A stretch of 56,831 bases of DNA from the NCBI RefSeq assembly GCF_001528745.1, contig NZ_BCNS01000090.1, positions 1-56,831 of the forward strand. The letters are read 5' to 3'. The notes under the pieces were generated by a model. That model was not told the origin of the DNA. It saw nothing but the letters and a program-made list of their open reading frames with translations, and did no database searches. Every line of letters starts with the position of its first letter. Position 1 is the stretch's first letter. A program made the position numbers and the translations under genes. Below, piece by piece: positions 37,304 through 45,006 of the stretch. The DNA comes from Marinobacterium profundum (lineage in GTDB: Bacteria; Pseudomonadota; Gammaproteobacteria; Pseudomonadales; Balneatricaceae).

Positions 37304-39133
37304 ATGCAGATACTGAGCCTGTTACAGAATGCGGTGGTGCCCGGTGGTCTGCGCCCGCTGGATGTGCAGTTCGCGCGCTTTGTGCACCAGACGGGCCATT
37401 GCCAGGACCCCAATCTGTTGCTGCTGGCGGCGCTGACCAGTTTTGAGCTGGGGCGCGGTAATGTCTGCCTGCCGCTGGCGACGGTTCCTGACCTGCTGCA
37501 CAGTCTCGCGCCAGGTCTGGGTGAGCAGCTGAGGCCCTGGTTTAGCGGCACGCCGGACCTGAAAACGGGCGGTGCTGTACTGTCTGGCGGTGAGCGCCTG
37601 ACACCTCTGGTACTGGATCTGGATCGGCTCTATCTGCAGCGTTACTGGCGTTTCGAGTGCGATGTCGCAGGCTTTCTGTTGCAGCGGAGTGAGCCACTGG
37701 ATGTTGACCCCTGTGCCCTCAGAGGTTCGCTGGAACAGTTGTTTGGGGCCGGTAAAACGGAACCTGACTGGCAGATGGTAGCGGCGGCGGCGGCGGTAAA
37801 TCGGCGCTTCTCAGTCATCAGCGGTGGGCCCGGCACCGGCAAGACCACGACTGTGATCAAGCTGCTGGCGCTCTATATCGAGCAGCAACTGGCGGCGGGG
37901 GCCAAGCCGCGTATTCGCCTGGCGGCGCCGACCGGCAAGGCCGCCGCCCGCATGGCGGAGTCCATTTCGGCGGCGCGGGCAGGACTCAATCTGGCCGACG
38001 CGGTTGCCCGCCTGATCCCGCAGGATGCCTCGACCCTGCACCGGCTGCTGGGCGTGCGCCCGGGCAGTCGCGGCTTTCGCCATAACGCCGACAACCCCTT
38101 GCATCTGGATCTGCTGATCGTGGATGAAGCCTCGATGGTCGATTTGCCGATGATGGCGCGCTTGCTGGCGGCATTGCCAGACAGTGCGCGCCTTATCCTG
38201 ATCGGTGACCGCGATCAGCTGGCCTCGGTGGAGGCGGGCAGCGTGCTGGGGGATATCTGCAGCTGGACGGGCGAGTTGCGTTACGGCCAGGCGCAGGCCG
38301 ATTACCTGGCCCGGGCCTGTGGGCTGGATAGCGCCTTGCTGGTGGCACAGGACGCCAGGCCCATTGCGGACTCCCTGGCGCAGCTGCGTACCAGCTACCG
38401 CTTTGGGGCGAATAGCGGTATCGGGCGCCTGGCCAGGGCGGTCAATCAGGGAGATGCAGTACAGTTTGAGGCGCTGTGGCAGCAAGGCTTTGCCGATATC
38501 GCCTGGCACGGGCTGGATACCGCCGGCTACCAGGCATTGATCGATCACTGTGTTGAGGGTTATCGGGACTATCTGCAGGCGATAGCGCAGCAACAGCCGG
38601 CAGAGCAGGTGCTGGGGGCATTCAACAGTTTTCAGCTGCTCTGTGCGTTGCGCAACGGGCCCTATGGGGTAGCGGGTTTGAATGAGCGTATCGAGCAGGC
38701 GCTGGCTGGCGCCCGGCTGATTGCGCCCGGCACCAGTTGGTATGCCGGCCGGCCGGTGATCGTCACGCGCAACGACCGGGCACTGGATCTGTACAACGGT
38801 GATATAGGTATTACCATGGCGAATGCTGAGGGCGAGTTGCGGGTCTGGTTTGATCAGGGGGGGGAGGTGCGGGCGCTGTTGCCCAGTCGCATGCCGGAAC
38901 ATGACACTGTTTATGCCATGACGGTACACAAGTCACAGGGGTCTGAGTTCGATCAGACGTTGCTGTTGCTGCCACCTGAGGATTCGCCTGTGCTGACGCG
39001 GGAATTGCTCTATACGGGGATTACGCGGGCGCGCAAACAGTTTGAGCTCTATGCACCGGATTACTTGCTGAAAAGGGTTATTGCGCGACGTACTCAGCGG
39101 GCCAGCGGTCTGGCTGGCCGGCTGTGGGGCTGA
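37304..39133 (+). CDS. recD: RecBCD exonuclease V subunit RecD
   Basis: A 609-residue 5'-3' SF1B helicase. The N-terminal helical domain (about 1-130) that contacts RecC precedes Walker A ISGGPGTGKTTT, APTGKAAARMAES, Walker B LLIVDEASMVDLPMM and GDRDQLASVEAG. The C-terminal motif is MTVHKSQGSEFDQTLL followed by LLYTGITRARKQFELY. An alternative GTG start at 37301 is equally close to the GGAG site and abuts the recB stop. It completes the RecBCD operon. Confidence 0.95.
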   Translation: MQILSLLQNAVVPGGLRPLDVQFARFVHQTGHCQDPNLLLLAALTSFELGRGNVCLPLATVPDLLHSLAPGLGEQLRPWFSGTPDLKTGGAVLSGGERLTPLVLDLDRLYLQRYWRFECDVAGFLLQRSEPLDVDPCALRGSLEQLFGAGKTEPDWQMVAAAAAVNRRFSVISGGPGTGKTTTVIKLLALYIEQQLAAGAKPRIRLAAPTGKAAARMAESISAARAGLNLADAVARLIPQDASTLHRLLGVRPGSRGFRHNADNPLHLDLLIVDEASMVDLPMMARLLAALPDSARLILIGDRDQLASVEAGSVLGDICSWTGELRYGQAQADYLARACGLDSALLVAQDARPIADSLAQLRTSYRFGANSGIGRLARAVNQGDAVQFEALWQQGFADIAWHGLDTAGYQALIDHCVEGYRDYLQAIAQQQPAEQVLGAFNSFQLLCALRNGPYGVAGLNERIEQALAGARLIAPGTSWYAGRPVIVTRNDRALDLYNGDIGITMANAEGELRVWFDQGGEVRALLPSRMPEHDTVYAMTVHKSQGSEFDQTLLLLPPEDSPVLTRELLYTGITRARKQFELYAPDYLLKRVIARRTQRASGLAGRLWG

Positions 39134-39146
39134 ACCCGGAGCGCGG

Positions 39147-39269
39147 CTAGCGCCGGGGCCTGCGGTCTTCGCGGACGCGTATGGGCACAAGGCGGGGTTC
39201 AGGCTTGGCGGATGTCGCCAGTATCATCAGGCCACCTGCAAGTAACGCGAGTATTGTCAGAGTAAGCAT
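39147..39269 (-). CDS. Small single-span membrane protein (40 aa)
   Basis: ATG 39269 follows GGAGG at 7 nt. The product MLTLTILALLAGGLMILATS has one hydrophobic segment, then a Pro/Arg-rich tail (RLVPIRVREDRRPRR). It is convergent with recD. I do not recognise a family. The strong ribosome site supports translation. Confidence 0.5.
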   Translation of the reverse strand: MLTLTILALLAGGLMILATSAKPEPRLVPIRVREDRRPRR

Positions 39270-39414
39270 GGCATGCCTCCGTTTCAGACATAGTGTGCTG
39301 TGAGTCAGCGCATGCGCCCGAGCCCTGTGCTCGAACAACATGCTCCCTTTGTACCAGTTCTGGGCCCACTATGACAGCTCGGCGGACGCTGACTCGCCCT
39401 GTTTGCCCGGAAAA

Positions 39415-39657
39415 TCAGGCCGGAGTTTGTTCCAGCAGGCGGGCAAATTCAGTGTAGCCGCCTATGTGCTGCTGGCCGTGAAATATTTGCGGCACCGTGA
39501 GCACAGGCTTGCCAACGGTCTTTTCCAGGTCGGCCTTGCTGATGCCTTCGCGCTGAATGTCGATATAGCGGTAGTTGAGAGATTTGATGTCGCACAGTTC
39601 TTTGGCACGGCGGCAGTAGCCGCAGCCTTCGCGGCCGAAAATGGTAATGCGCTCCAT
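39415..39657 (-). CDS. grxA: Glutaredoxin of the GrxA type
   Basis: The start MERITIFGREGCGYC (ATG 39657, AGGAG upstream) gives 80 residues. The redox site is CGYC, here CGYCRRAKELC with an extra Cys six residues on. GKPVLTVPQIFHGQQHIGGYTEF closely follows the E. coli GrxA C-terminal half, including the cis-Pro TVP and GG glutathione-binding residues. It reduces protein disulfides with glutathione. It lies downstream of the Rrf2-family gene on the same strand and could be co-regulated. Confidence 0.9.
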   Translation of the reverse strand: MERITIFGREGCGYCRRAKELCDIKSLNYRYIDIQREGISKADLEKTVGKPVLTVPQIFHGQQHIGGYTEFARLLEQTPA

Positions 39658-39739
39658 AGTGTTGCTCCTGTCAGTTAATGCTGGCCAGTAGAACACAGAG
39701 GCTTTTGGCGCGACCAATTGGGCTTCGCAATGGGGGTGA

Positions 39740-40186
39740 TTATTGCAGGCTATCGCTTGGGGGGAGCTGCAGTACCTGCTCGAGCCAGTCGGTGTCATGT
39801 AGCAGGTCACGCAGGCGGTACTGGTTCATGTATTCGATCATGTGTTGCAGTGAGGCTGCCAGAATCTGACGCCAGCGGCACTGTTTCGACAGTACGCAGG
39901 TGGGTTGCTCGCAGCGGGCCAGTTCCTTGTCGGTTTCGAACGAGGCCACCAGATCACCCATGCGGCAGTCCAGCGTGTCGGCATTGATCTTCATGCCGCC
40001 GTGGCGCCCGCGAACCGTGGTAATCAGGCCCTGGGCGGCAAAGCGGTTGACGATTTTGGCGAGGTTATTGGACGAAATATCCAGCGCAGACGCCATCTGC
40101 GCGACGGTGCAAATTTTGCTCCGAGGGGCTGTGGCAAGGTAGATGAGTACGCGTACGGCGTAGTCGGTCTGCTTGGTGAGTTGCAT
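39740..40186 (-). CDS. nsrR: Rrf2-family NsrR-like iron-sulfur regulator
   Basis: A 148-residue regulator. The N-terminal winged helix (MQLTKQTDYAVRVLIYLA, ISSNNLAKIVNRFAAQGLITTVRGRHGGM) is typical of Rrf2 proteins and closest to NsrR. Three Cys in CEQPTCVLSKQC (about residues 92-103) match the NsrR cluster ligands. Family members use a [4Fe-4S] or [2Fe-2S] cluster to sense nitric oxide and repress detoxification genes. A perfect TGAATATTCA palindrome lies 59 bp upstream of its start and may be an autoregulatory site. Confidence 0.85.
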   Translation of the reverse strand: MQLTKQTDYAVRVLIYLATAPRSKICTVAQMASALDISSNNLAKIVNRFAAQGLITTVRGRHGGMKINADTLDCRMGDLVASFETDKELARCEQPTCVLSKQCRWRQILAASLQHMIEYMNQYRLRDLLHDTDWLEQVLQLPPSDSLQ

Positions 40187-40244
40187 AGGTGCGGCTGTCT
40201 GTTGATCACGTATTGCACAGGCGTCGCATTATCTATGCCCTTTA

Positions 40245-40254
40245 ATGAATATTC
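40245..40254. promoter_or_regulatory. AT-rich palindrome upstream of nsrR
   Basis: TGAATATTCA is a perfect 10-bp palindrome in the short region upstream of the Rrf2-family gene. Known NsrR sites are longer AT-rich inverted repeats, so the match is only partial. Confidence 0.35.
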
Positions 40255-40345
40255 AATCAAAAACGCGCCAAACAGGAAAATATTTGACGCGAAATAGAGA
40301 CAGTCAATCCGTAACTGTCGCTATCTGAGTACGGGTCTGGCGGGG

Positions 40346-40951
40346 TTAGAACCAGTCGGCGTTGCGTTTGCGGCGTTTCGGAAAATACGGGATCAGCAGC
40401 CCGAGCAGGACACCACCCAGAGCCACCAGGCCGCCGTGGGTGAGCCAGCGCATCAGGTTGCTGTCATCCATGTTTTCGATCTGATTGTTCAGGTCCTTGA
40501 TCTGGCGATTAAGCTGGTCGCGCTCGTCATCGTAGGACTGGTTGCGGGTCTTGATATCGCTAAGCTCAGTGCGCAGCCGTTCGATTTCATCGGCCTGCTG
40601 TACGGTAGTGGTGCTTTTTTCATTCAGGGCCGATCGCAGCGCTGGTAGCTGGGCCAGGGTGCTTTGACCTTCGGTGATCTGATCAGCTGGCAGCCAGCCT
40701 GTGCGGCCATTTTCCAGCCTGACCTGGACGTAGTCGGTGCTGGCGTCGCGTTTAAGAATTTCCACGGCATCGCCGCTGCGAATTCGGCCTGCAATGCGGT
40801 ACTGATTGCTGGGGCCGCTGTGGTAGAAGGTGTAAACGTCGTCGGCGACATGGCCTGGTTGAGCGAATGCCGGCTGCAGGGAAAGGGAAGCGAGCAGAAG
40901 TAGGCCGGTGGCGAATCGTGTCTGGGTGCGTGAGTCCGGGAGTATAATCAT
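40346..40951 (-). CDS. TIGR04211-type SH3 domain envelope protein
   Basis: From ATG 40951 the protein is 201 residues. It has a signal peptide (FATGLLLLASLSLQPAFA, cut before QPGH) and a bacterial SH3 domain (about 35-95; VYTFYHSGPSNQYRIAGRIRSGDAVEIL, RTGWLPADQI). A coiled coil (about 105-165; EIERLRTELSDIKTRNQ) leads to a C-terminal membrane helix with a basic tail (PYFPKRRKRNADWF). This matches the conserved gammaproteobacterial SH3/coiled-coil/TM family that includes YgiM. It is probably inner-membrane anchored with the SH3 domain in the periplasm. A longer TTG-started frame at 40996 would hide the signal peptide. Confidence 0.85.
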   Translation of the reverse strand: MIILPDSRTQTRFATGLLLLASLSLQPAFAQPGHVADDVYTFYHSGPSNQYRIAGRIRSGDAVEILKRDASTDYVQVRLENGRTGWLPADQITEGQSTLAQLPALRSALNEKSTTTVQQADEIERLRTELSDIKTRNQSYDDERDQLNRQIKDLNNQIENMDDSNLMRWLTHGGLVALGGVLLGLLIPYFPKRRKRNADWF

Positions 40952-41286
40952 TGAGTTTTGAAAGTCGTTGTCCTTGGTTGCCGGGTTGCCTGCCAATCGA
41001 GCGGGCTTGAATGCGATGCTGTTTGCGCGGCACAGAGTCTCGGTATCTGATGTAAACCGTTGTTCAAGGTTCCTGATTATAGTTCCGAAAAAAAATCCTG
41101 AAACCCTGTAACGTCACAACGGTTGCGATCGTGGCGGATTTTATTATCCTATGTCGCCATCGAGCGTCATTTGGCCGTGCGCTGGCGCCAGGTTGTCGCG
41201 CGAACCCGACAGTCTGGTTTTTGTTTGAGTGCCACAGGCGGGCCGGATCGAAATGCGGTATTTTTTCTAATTTACGGAGTGAGTGT
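40952..41286. other. Intergenic region upstream of mscS
   Basis: This 335-bp divergent region holds no gene that I can support. The frame extending mscS upstream (from 41131) is rejected because the ATG at 41287 has a GGAG site. No clear operator or promoter stands out. Confidence 0.4.
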
Positions 41287-42102
41287 ATGGATACTTTCTA
41301 TGCGGACTATGTTGATGCCTACGCGGTGCCCTGGGCGATCAATATTTTCTTTGCGCTGGCTATCTTTCTGGTCGGGCGCGGGCTGATCAAGCTGGTCGTG
41401 AATCTGCTCGACAAGATTCTGCGCAAGGCCAGAGTTGATCAGATGCTGGTCAACTTTATCTGTGCAATCAGCAATGTGCTGTTGTTGCTGTTTGTGATAG
41501 TTGCCGCGGTGGATCAGCTGGGTGTGGATACAACATCGCTGATTGCGGTGGTGGGTGCCGCGGGCCTGGCCGTCGGTCTGGCACTGCAGGACTCGCTGAA
41601 GAACTTTGCCGCTGGCGTGCTGCTGATCGTGTTCCGTCCGTTTAAGGAAGGGGACTTCATCGAGGCGGGTGGTGTTTCGGGTATCGTTGAGCATATCTCC
41701 ATTTTCAGCACCATTATGCGTACCGGCGATAACCGTGAGGTTGTGGTGCCCAATGGTGGTATTTATGGCGGTGTGATCATTAACTACTCCAAGCGTGCCA
41801 CACGCCGCGTGGATATGGTGTTCGGTATTGGCTATGACGCCGATCTGCTCAAGGCCAAACGCATCTTCGGTGAAATTCTGGCCGAAGATGAGCGTGTACT
41901 GGCTGAGCCTGCCCCGGTGATTGCCGTGGCGGCACTGGCAGACAGTAGTGTGAATTTCAATGTGCGCCCCTGGGTCAAAAGTGCCGATTACTGGGCTGTG
42001 CTTTGGGATACCACGGAAAAAGTGAAGCTGCGCCTGGATGCCGAAGGCATCAGTATTCCGTTTCCGCAGATGGATGTGCATCTGCACAAGCAGGATGCCT
42101 GA
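41287..42102 (+). CDS. mscS: Small-conductance mechanosensitive channel (MscS family)
   Basis: A 271-residue channel, the length of E. coli MscS. Three membrane helices lie in about residues 18-135. The pore-lining TM3 is the glycine/alanine-rich segment VVGAAGLAVGLALQDSLKNFAAGVLL, followed by the beta domain (FRPFKEGDFIEAGGVSGIVEHISIFST) and the C-terminal cage domain. The protein opens under membrane tension to release solutes on osmotic downshock. The ATG at 41287 follows ACGGAG. It ends with its own terminator. Confidence 0.95.
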   Translation: MDTFYADYVDAYAVPWAINIFFALAIFLVGRGLIKLVVNLLDKILRKARVDQMLVNFICAISNVLLLLFVIVAAVDQLGVDTTSLIAVVGAAGLAVGLALQDSLKNFAAGVLLIVFRPFKEGDFIEAGGVSGIVEHISIFSTIMRTGDNREVVVPNGGIYGGVIINYSKRATRRVDMVFGIGYDADLLKAKRIFGEILAEDERVLAEPAPVIAVAALADSSVNFNVRPWVKSADYWAVLWDTTEKVKLRLDAEGISIPFPQMDVHLHKQDA

Positions 42103-42136
42103 TAGGCCCGTATTGACTGACTGATTGTTGCAATGC

Positions 42137-42164
42137 AAAAGACCGCCTGTTGGCGGTCTTTTTG
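42137..42164. terminator. Terminator between mscS and the SSS-family gene
   Basis: AAAAGACCGCC (42137-42147) and GGCGGTCTTTT (42152-42162) form an 11-bp stem with a 4-nt loop and T-run. It can serve both convergent genes. Confidence 0.92.
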
Positions 42165-42215
42165 CGTGTTGGGCTTGGTGGTTTTGATGGCGTGGCAGGT
42201 TTTGCCCTGCTGCGC

Positions 42216-44423
42216 TTAGAGTTGGTCCTCGGTGCGCAGAGCACCCAGTTCCCGCCGCAGCAGCTCATTTTCCTGCTGCAATTTCTGGGCATCGATGCGG
42301 AAGCGGAAAATATCCGTATAACGCTCTTCCAGTTTGGTTTCGAGCTGCCCGATCTGATGTTTCTGTTGCTTGATGCTCTGTTCCAGTTTTTCGATGCTGC
42401 GTTGCAGTTCGCTCACCATACCGTAATGGTCCGCCGAACCCTGGGCTGCGGCGCTGGGGCTGTTTAGCGCAGATGCAGTCAGATGCGGACCATTGAGTTC
42501 GCTCACTATATGGCTGTAGAGCGCTTTCAGGTCGGTGGCTTCGCGGTCACTATAGTGTATCGAGGCTTCTATGGCGCTGTGGGCGCTGGCAGCGCCGATG
42601 GCTCCGGCCAGGATATGTTCCAGCGAACGATGAAACTCCACCAGTTCGATAATGGTGATATGGGGCTTATCGGCTACCTGCAGATCCTGCAACAGACTCT
42701 GTACTGCAGCCTCGGCTTTGTCGCTGTTGAGGTATTTCGCCAGCAGGCTGCGGGCTTCTGCGATCTTGGGCTCCAGGTCGATGTAGGCATGCAGTCCGGT
42801 ATGGCGGGCCCGGCTGCGGTGCTGTTGCGGCAGCATGGATGAGAGGAAGTCGCTGGTCAGGGTGCGCTCGCCCTTGCCGGGACTGTAGAGCAGCGAACCC
42901 AGTATATAGGCGCTTATATTGATCCCGAGTGACCAGAATACGCTGTGGGTCAGGGGGGGCAGACTGTCAACTCCGAGCAGCGCTTCGGGGCGCAGCAGAG
43001 TGATGCCCCAGGGTCCATCGTTAAGCAGGCCAGGTTCATACCAGCCCTGTCGGATAAAGGTGGGCAGAGCCAGGGTATAGCACCAGATCAGGAAGCCGCT
43101 ACACAGGCCCGCCAGCGCACCGGCACTGTTGCCACGCTTCCAGAACAGGCCACCAAAGAGTGCCGGCGCAAACTGCAGTACCGCCGCGAAAGACAGCAGG
43201 CCAATGGTGACCAGCAGATAGGAGTCGGCGAATTCGACAGCGAAGCCGTAGGCGGACACCAGGATCAGCGCGATAAGCACCCAGCGTACCTGCAGCAGCG
43301 AGCCTCGCGCACGCCTGAGACCTGGAGTGCGCTCGAATAGAGGCAGCAGCAGGTGGTTCGAGGCCATGGTGGCCAGAGTCATGGTGGTGACCAGCACCAT
43401 GGCGGTGGCGGCGGAGAAACCGCCGATAAACACCAGCAATGTAAGGGCTTGCTCACCGGCTTGTTGCGGGATCAGTAATACATAGAAATCCGCCATGCTG
43501 AGGGGCAGGTCGCTGATCAGGCCTGCACCGGCAATGGGCAACACAAACAGGTTGATCAGAATCAGGTACAGCGGGAACAGCCACATGGCGGTCTTGATAT
43601 GCTGCTGATCCGAGTTTTCCACCACCGCCACATGAAACTGGCGCGGCAGCAGCTGAATGCCTGCAAAGCTCAGGATGATAAAGGTCAGCCAGGTGAGGCC
43701 ATCGCCCTTGTAGCTGCTGATGCGGGTCAGGTGGCGCAGGTCACCCTCGCTCAGGCGCTCCAGCAGGGGCGTCAGGCCGCCAAATACCGTCATGGTGACG
43801 AAGATACCGATGGCCATGAAGGCGACCAGCTTGACCACGCACTCCACGGCCAACACCGTGATCATGCCCGGGTGGCGCTCGGTGGGGTCCAGCCTGCGGG
43901 CGCCGAACACGATGGTAAAGATAATCATCACTAGGGTGACCATGAGGCCGGTAAAGCCGCCGACACCCGGATTATTGCCCGATGTGATCAAGTTGAAGGA
44001 GCTGATGATGGCTTCGAGCTGCAGGGCTATATAGGGCAGGGCGCCAATCAGTGCGATCAGGGTAACGGCGGCGGCGATGGTCTGGGAGCGGTTGTAGCGG
44101 GTGGAAATAAAGTCGGCAATGCTGGTGATATGGAAGGTTTCCTTAGCGGCCACCATGGGGCGCAGGATGATCCACCAGAGCGCAATGGCGATCAGGGCGC
44201 CGGCATAAATACCCAGAAACAGCAGGCCGGAATGGCTTGCAAGGCCCACGCTGCCGTAGAAGGTCCAGGAAGTGGCGTACACCGCCAGCGACAGTGCATA
44301 GATCCAGGGGCCGCGCTTGGCCTGGCCGTCGCGCTCTACGCGTTTTTCCACCAGTTGCGCAATGCTGAACAAAATGCCCATATAGAGCAGCACCACGATA
44401 GTGACAGTTGTCGGAGAAAACAT
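42216..44423 (-). CDS. SSS-family transporter with coiled-coil signalling-type tail, no kinase domain
   Basis: A 735-residue protein. Residues 1 to about 520 are a 12-13-helix sodium:solute symporter domain (ATSWTFYGSVGLA, SIADFISTRYNRSQ, GFSAATAMVLVTTMTLATMASNH) of the subtype fused to histidine kinases in CbrA/CrbS. After the last helix come a STAC-like helical region (about 545-640, LLQDLQVADKPHITIIELVEF) and a long C-terminal coiled coil (about 670-730, LQRSIEKLEQSIKQQKHQIGQLETKLEERY). The protein then stops with no PAS, dimerisation or ATPase domain. Such proteins may sense a substrate and signal through a partner, or simply transport. The ORF is intact, and the next downstream gene converges, so no kinase gene has been split off here. 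Confidence 0.88.
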   Translation of the reverse strand: MFSPTTVTIVVLLYMGILFSIAQLVEKRVERDGQAKRGPWIYALSLAVYATSWTFYGSVGLASHSGLLFLGIYAGALIAIALWWIILRPMVAAKETFHITSIADFISTRYNRSQTIAAAVTLIALIGALPYIALQLEAIISSFNLITSGNNPGVGGFTGLMVTLVMIIFTIVFGARRLDPTERHPGMITVLAVECVVKLVAFMAIGIFVTMTVFGGLTPLLERLSEGDLRHLTRISSYKGDGLTWLTFIILSFAGIQLLPRQFHVAVVENSDQQHIKTAMWLFPLYLILINLFVLPIAGAGLISDLPLSMADFYVLLIPQQAGEQALTLLVFIGGFSAATAMVLVTTMTLATMASNHLLLPLFERTPGLRRARGSLLQVRWVLIALILVSAYGFAVEFADSYLLVTIGLLSFAAVLQFAPALFGGLFWKRGNSAGALAGLCSGFLIWCYTLALPTFIRQGWYEPGLLNDGPWGITLLRPEALLGVDSLPPLTHSVFWSLGINISAYILGSLLYSPGKGERTLTSDFLSSMLPQQHRSRARHTGLHAYIDLEPKIAEARSLLAKYLNSDKAEAAVQSLLQDLQVADKPHITIIELVEFHRSLEHILAGAIGAASAHSAIEASIHYSDREATDLKALYSHIVSELNGPHLTASALNSPSAAAQGSADHYGMVSELQRSIEKLEQSIKQQKHQIGQLETKLEERYTDIFRFRIDAQKLQQENELLRRELGALRTEDQL

Positions 44424-44574
44424 GGATGCAGGTGCTCTGTTGTCAGCGCGATGGGAGTGTTTATTAAATAGCTGCTACGGGCGAGGGGGTCAATCAATGT
44501 GGCGTTTCTATTTAATTATAGGTCGAGCTTAAGTCGCTGAATTTGAGTGTATTGCGAGTGGTTTTTGCGGAGAG
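44424..44574. other. Intergenic region upstream of the SSS-family gene
   Basis: An AT-rich 151-bp gap between yidD and the SSS-family gene, both on the minus strand. It presumably carries the promoter of the latter. No gene or repeat is seen. Confidence 0.4.
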
Positions 44575-44853
44575 TCAGGTGCGTTCGCGGGGTCTTGCAG
44601 CCGGCTGAGCAGCCTCGGGGATAGCCGAGTTTGTAGCACAGCACTCGGGCACCAGGTCAACGCCGCCGGGGTGCAGCGGGTGGCACTTGGCGATGCGTTT
44701 GAGTGTCAGCCAGCCGCCCTTGGCGGGGCCGTGAAGCTGAATGGCTTCAATGCCATAGCTGGAACAGCTGGGGTAGAAACGGCATCGGGGCCCGATAATA
44801 GGGCTGATCACCAGTTGATAGGCGCGGATAGGACCGATCAGCAGCCAGCGCAT
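44575..44853 (-). CDS. yidD: Membrane protein insertion efficiency factor YidD
   Basis: A 92-residue protein of the YidD family (DUF37). It begins with an amphipathic helix ([21 protein letters not shown]) and carries the conserved [41 protein letters not shown] block. YidD sits at the inner membrane and assists YidC-dependent insertion. It usually lies between rnpA and yidC near the origin; here it stands alone between unrelated genes. Its C-terminal tail is longer than the conserved core and Ala/Pro-rich. Confidence 0.92.
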   Translation of the reverse strand: MRWLLIGPIRAYQLVISPIIGPRCRFYPSCSSYGIEAIQLHGPAKGGWLTLKRIAKCHPLHPGGVDLVPECCATNSAIPEAAQPAARPRERT

Positions 44854-44885
44854 AGTCTATGACTCCCGGGTTGTGATAGCTCCAG

Positions 44886-44936
44886 CAGCCTGTCGGGCTT
44901 GGCCGCAGCAGATCAGTGTTAAGTCCGACTGCCTAG
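44886..44936. mobile_element. Short degenerate derivative of the CAGCCTGTCGGACTT element
   Basis: CAGCCTGTCGGGCTT (44886-44900) matches the 15-bp terminal repeat with one change. AAGTCCGACTGCCTAG (44921-44936) resembles the opposite end. Only about 20 bp lie between, so the interior has been lost. It sits upstream of yidD. Confidence 0.6.
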
Positions 44937-45006
44937 CATAGGGAAAAACAACGGTGCGGGAAAGCGCGCAGGCGTGGCCTACGCGCTTTTTGGTATTGCC
45001 TGTCAG

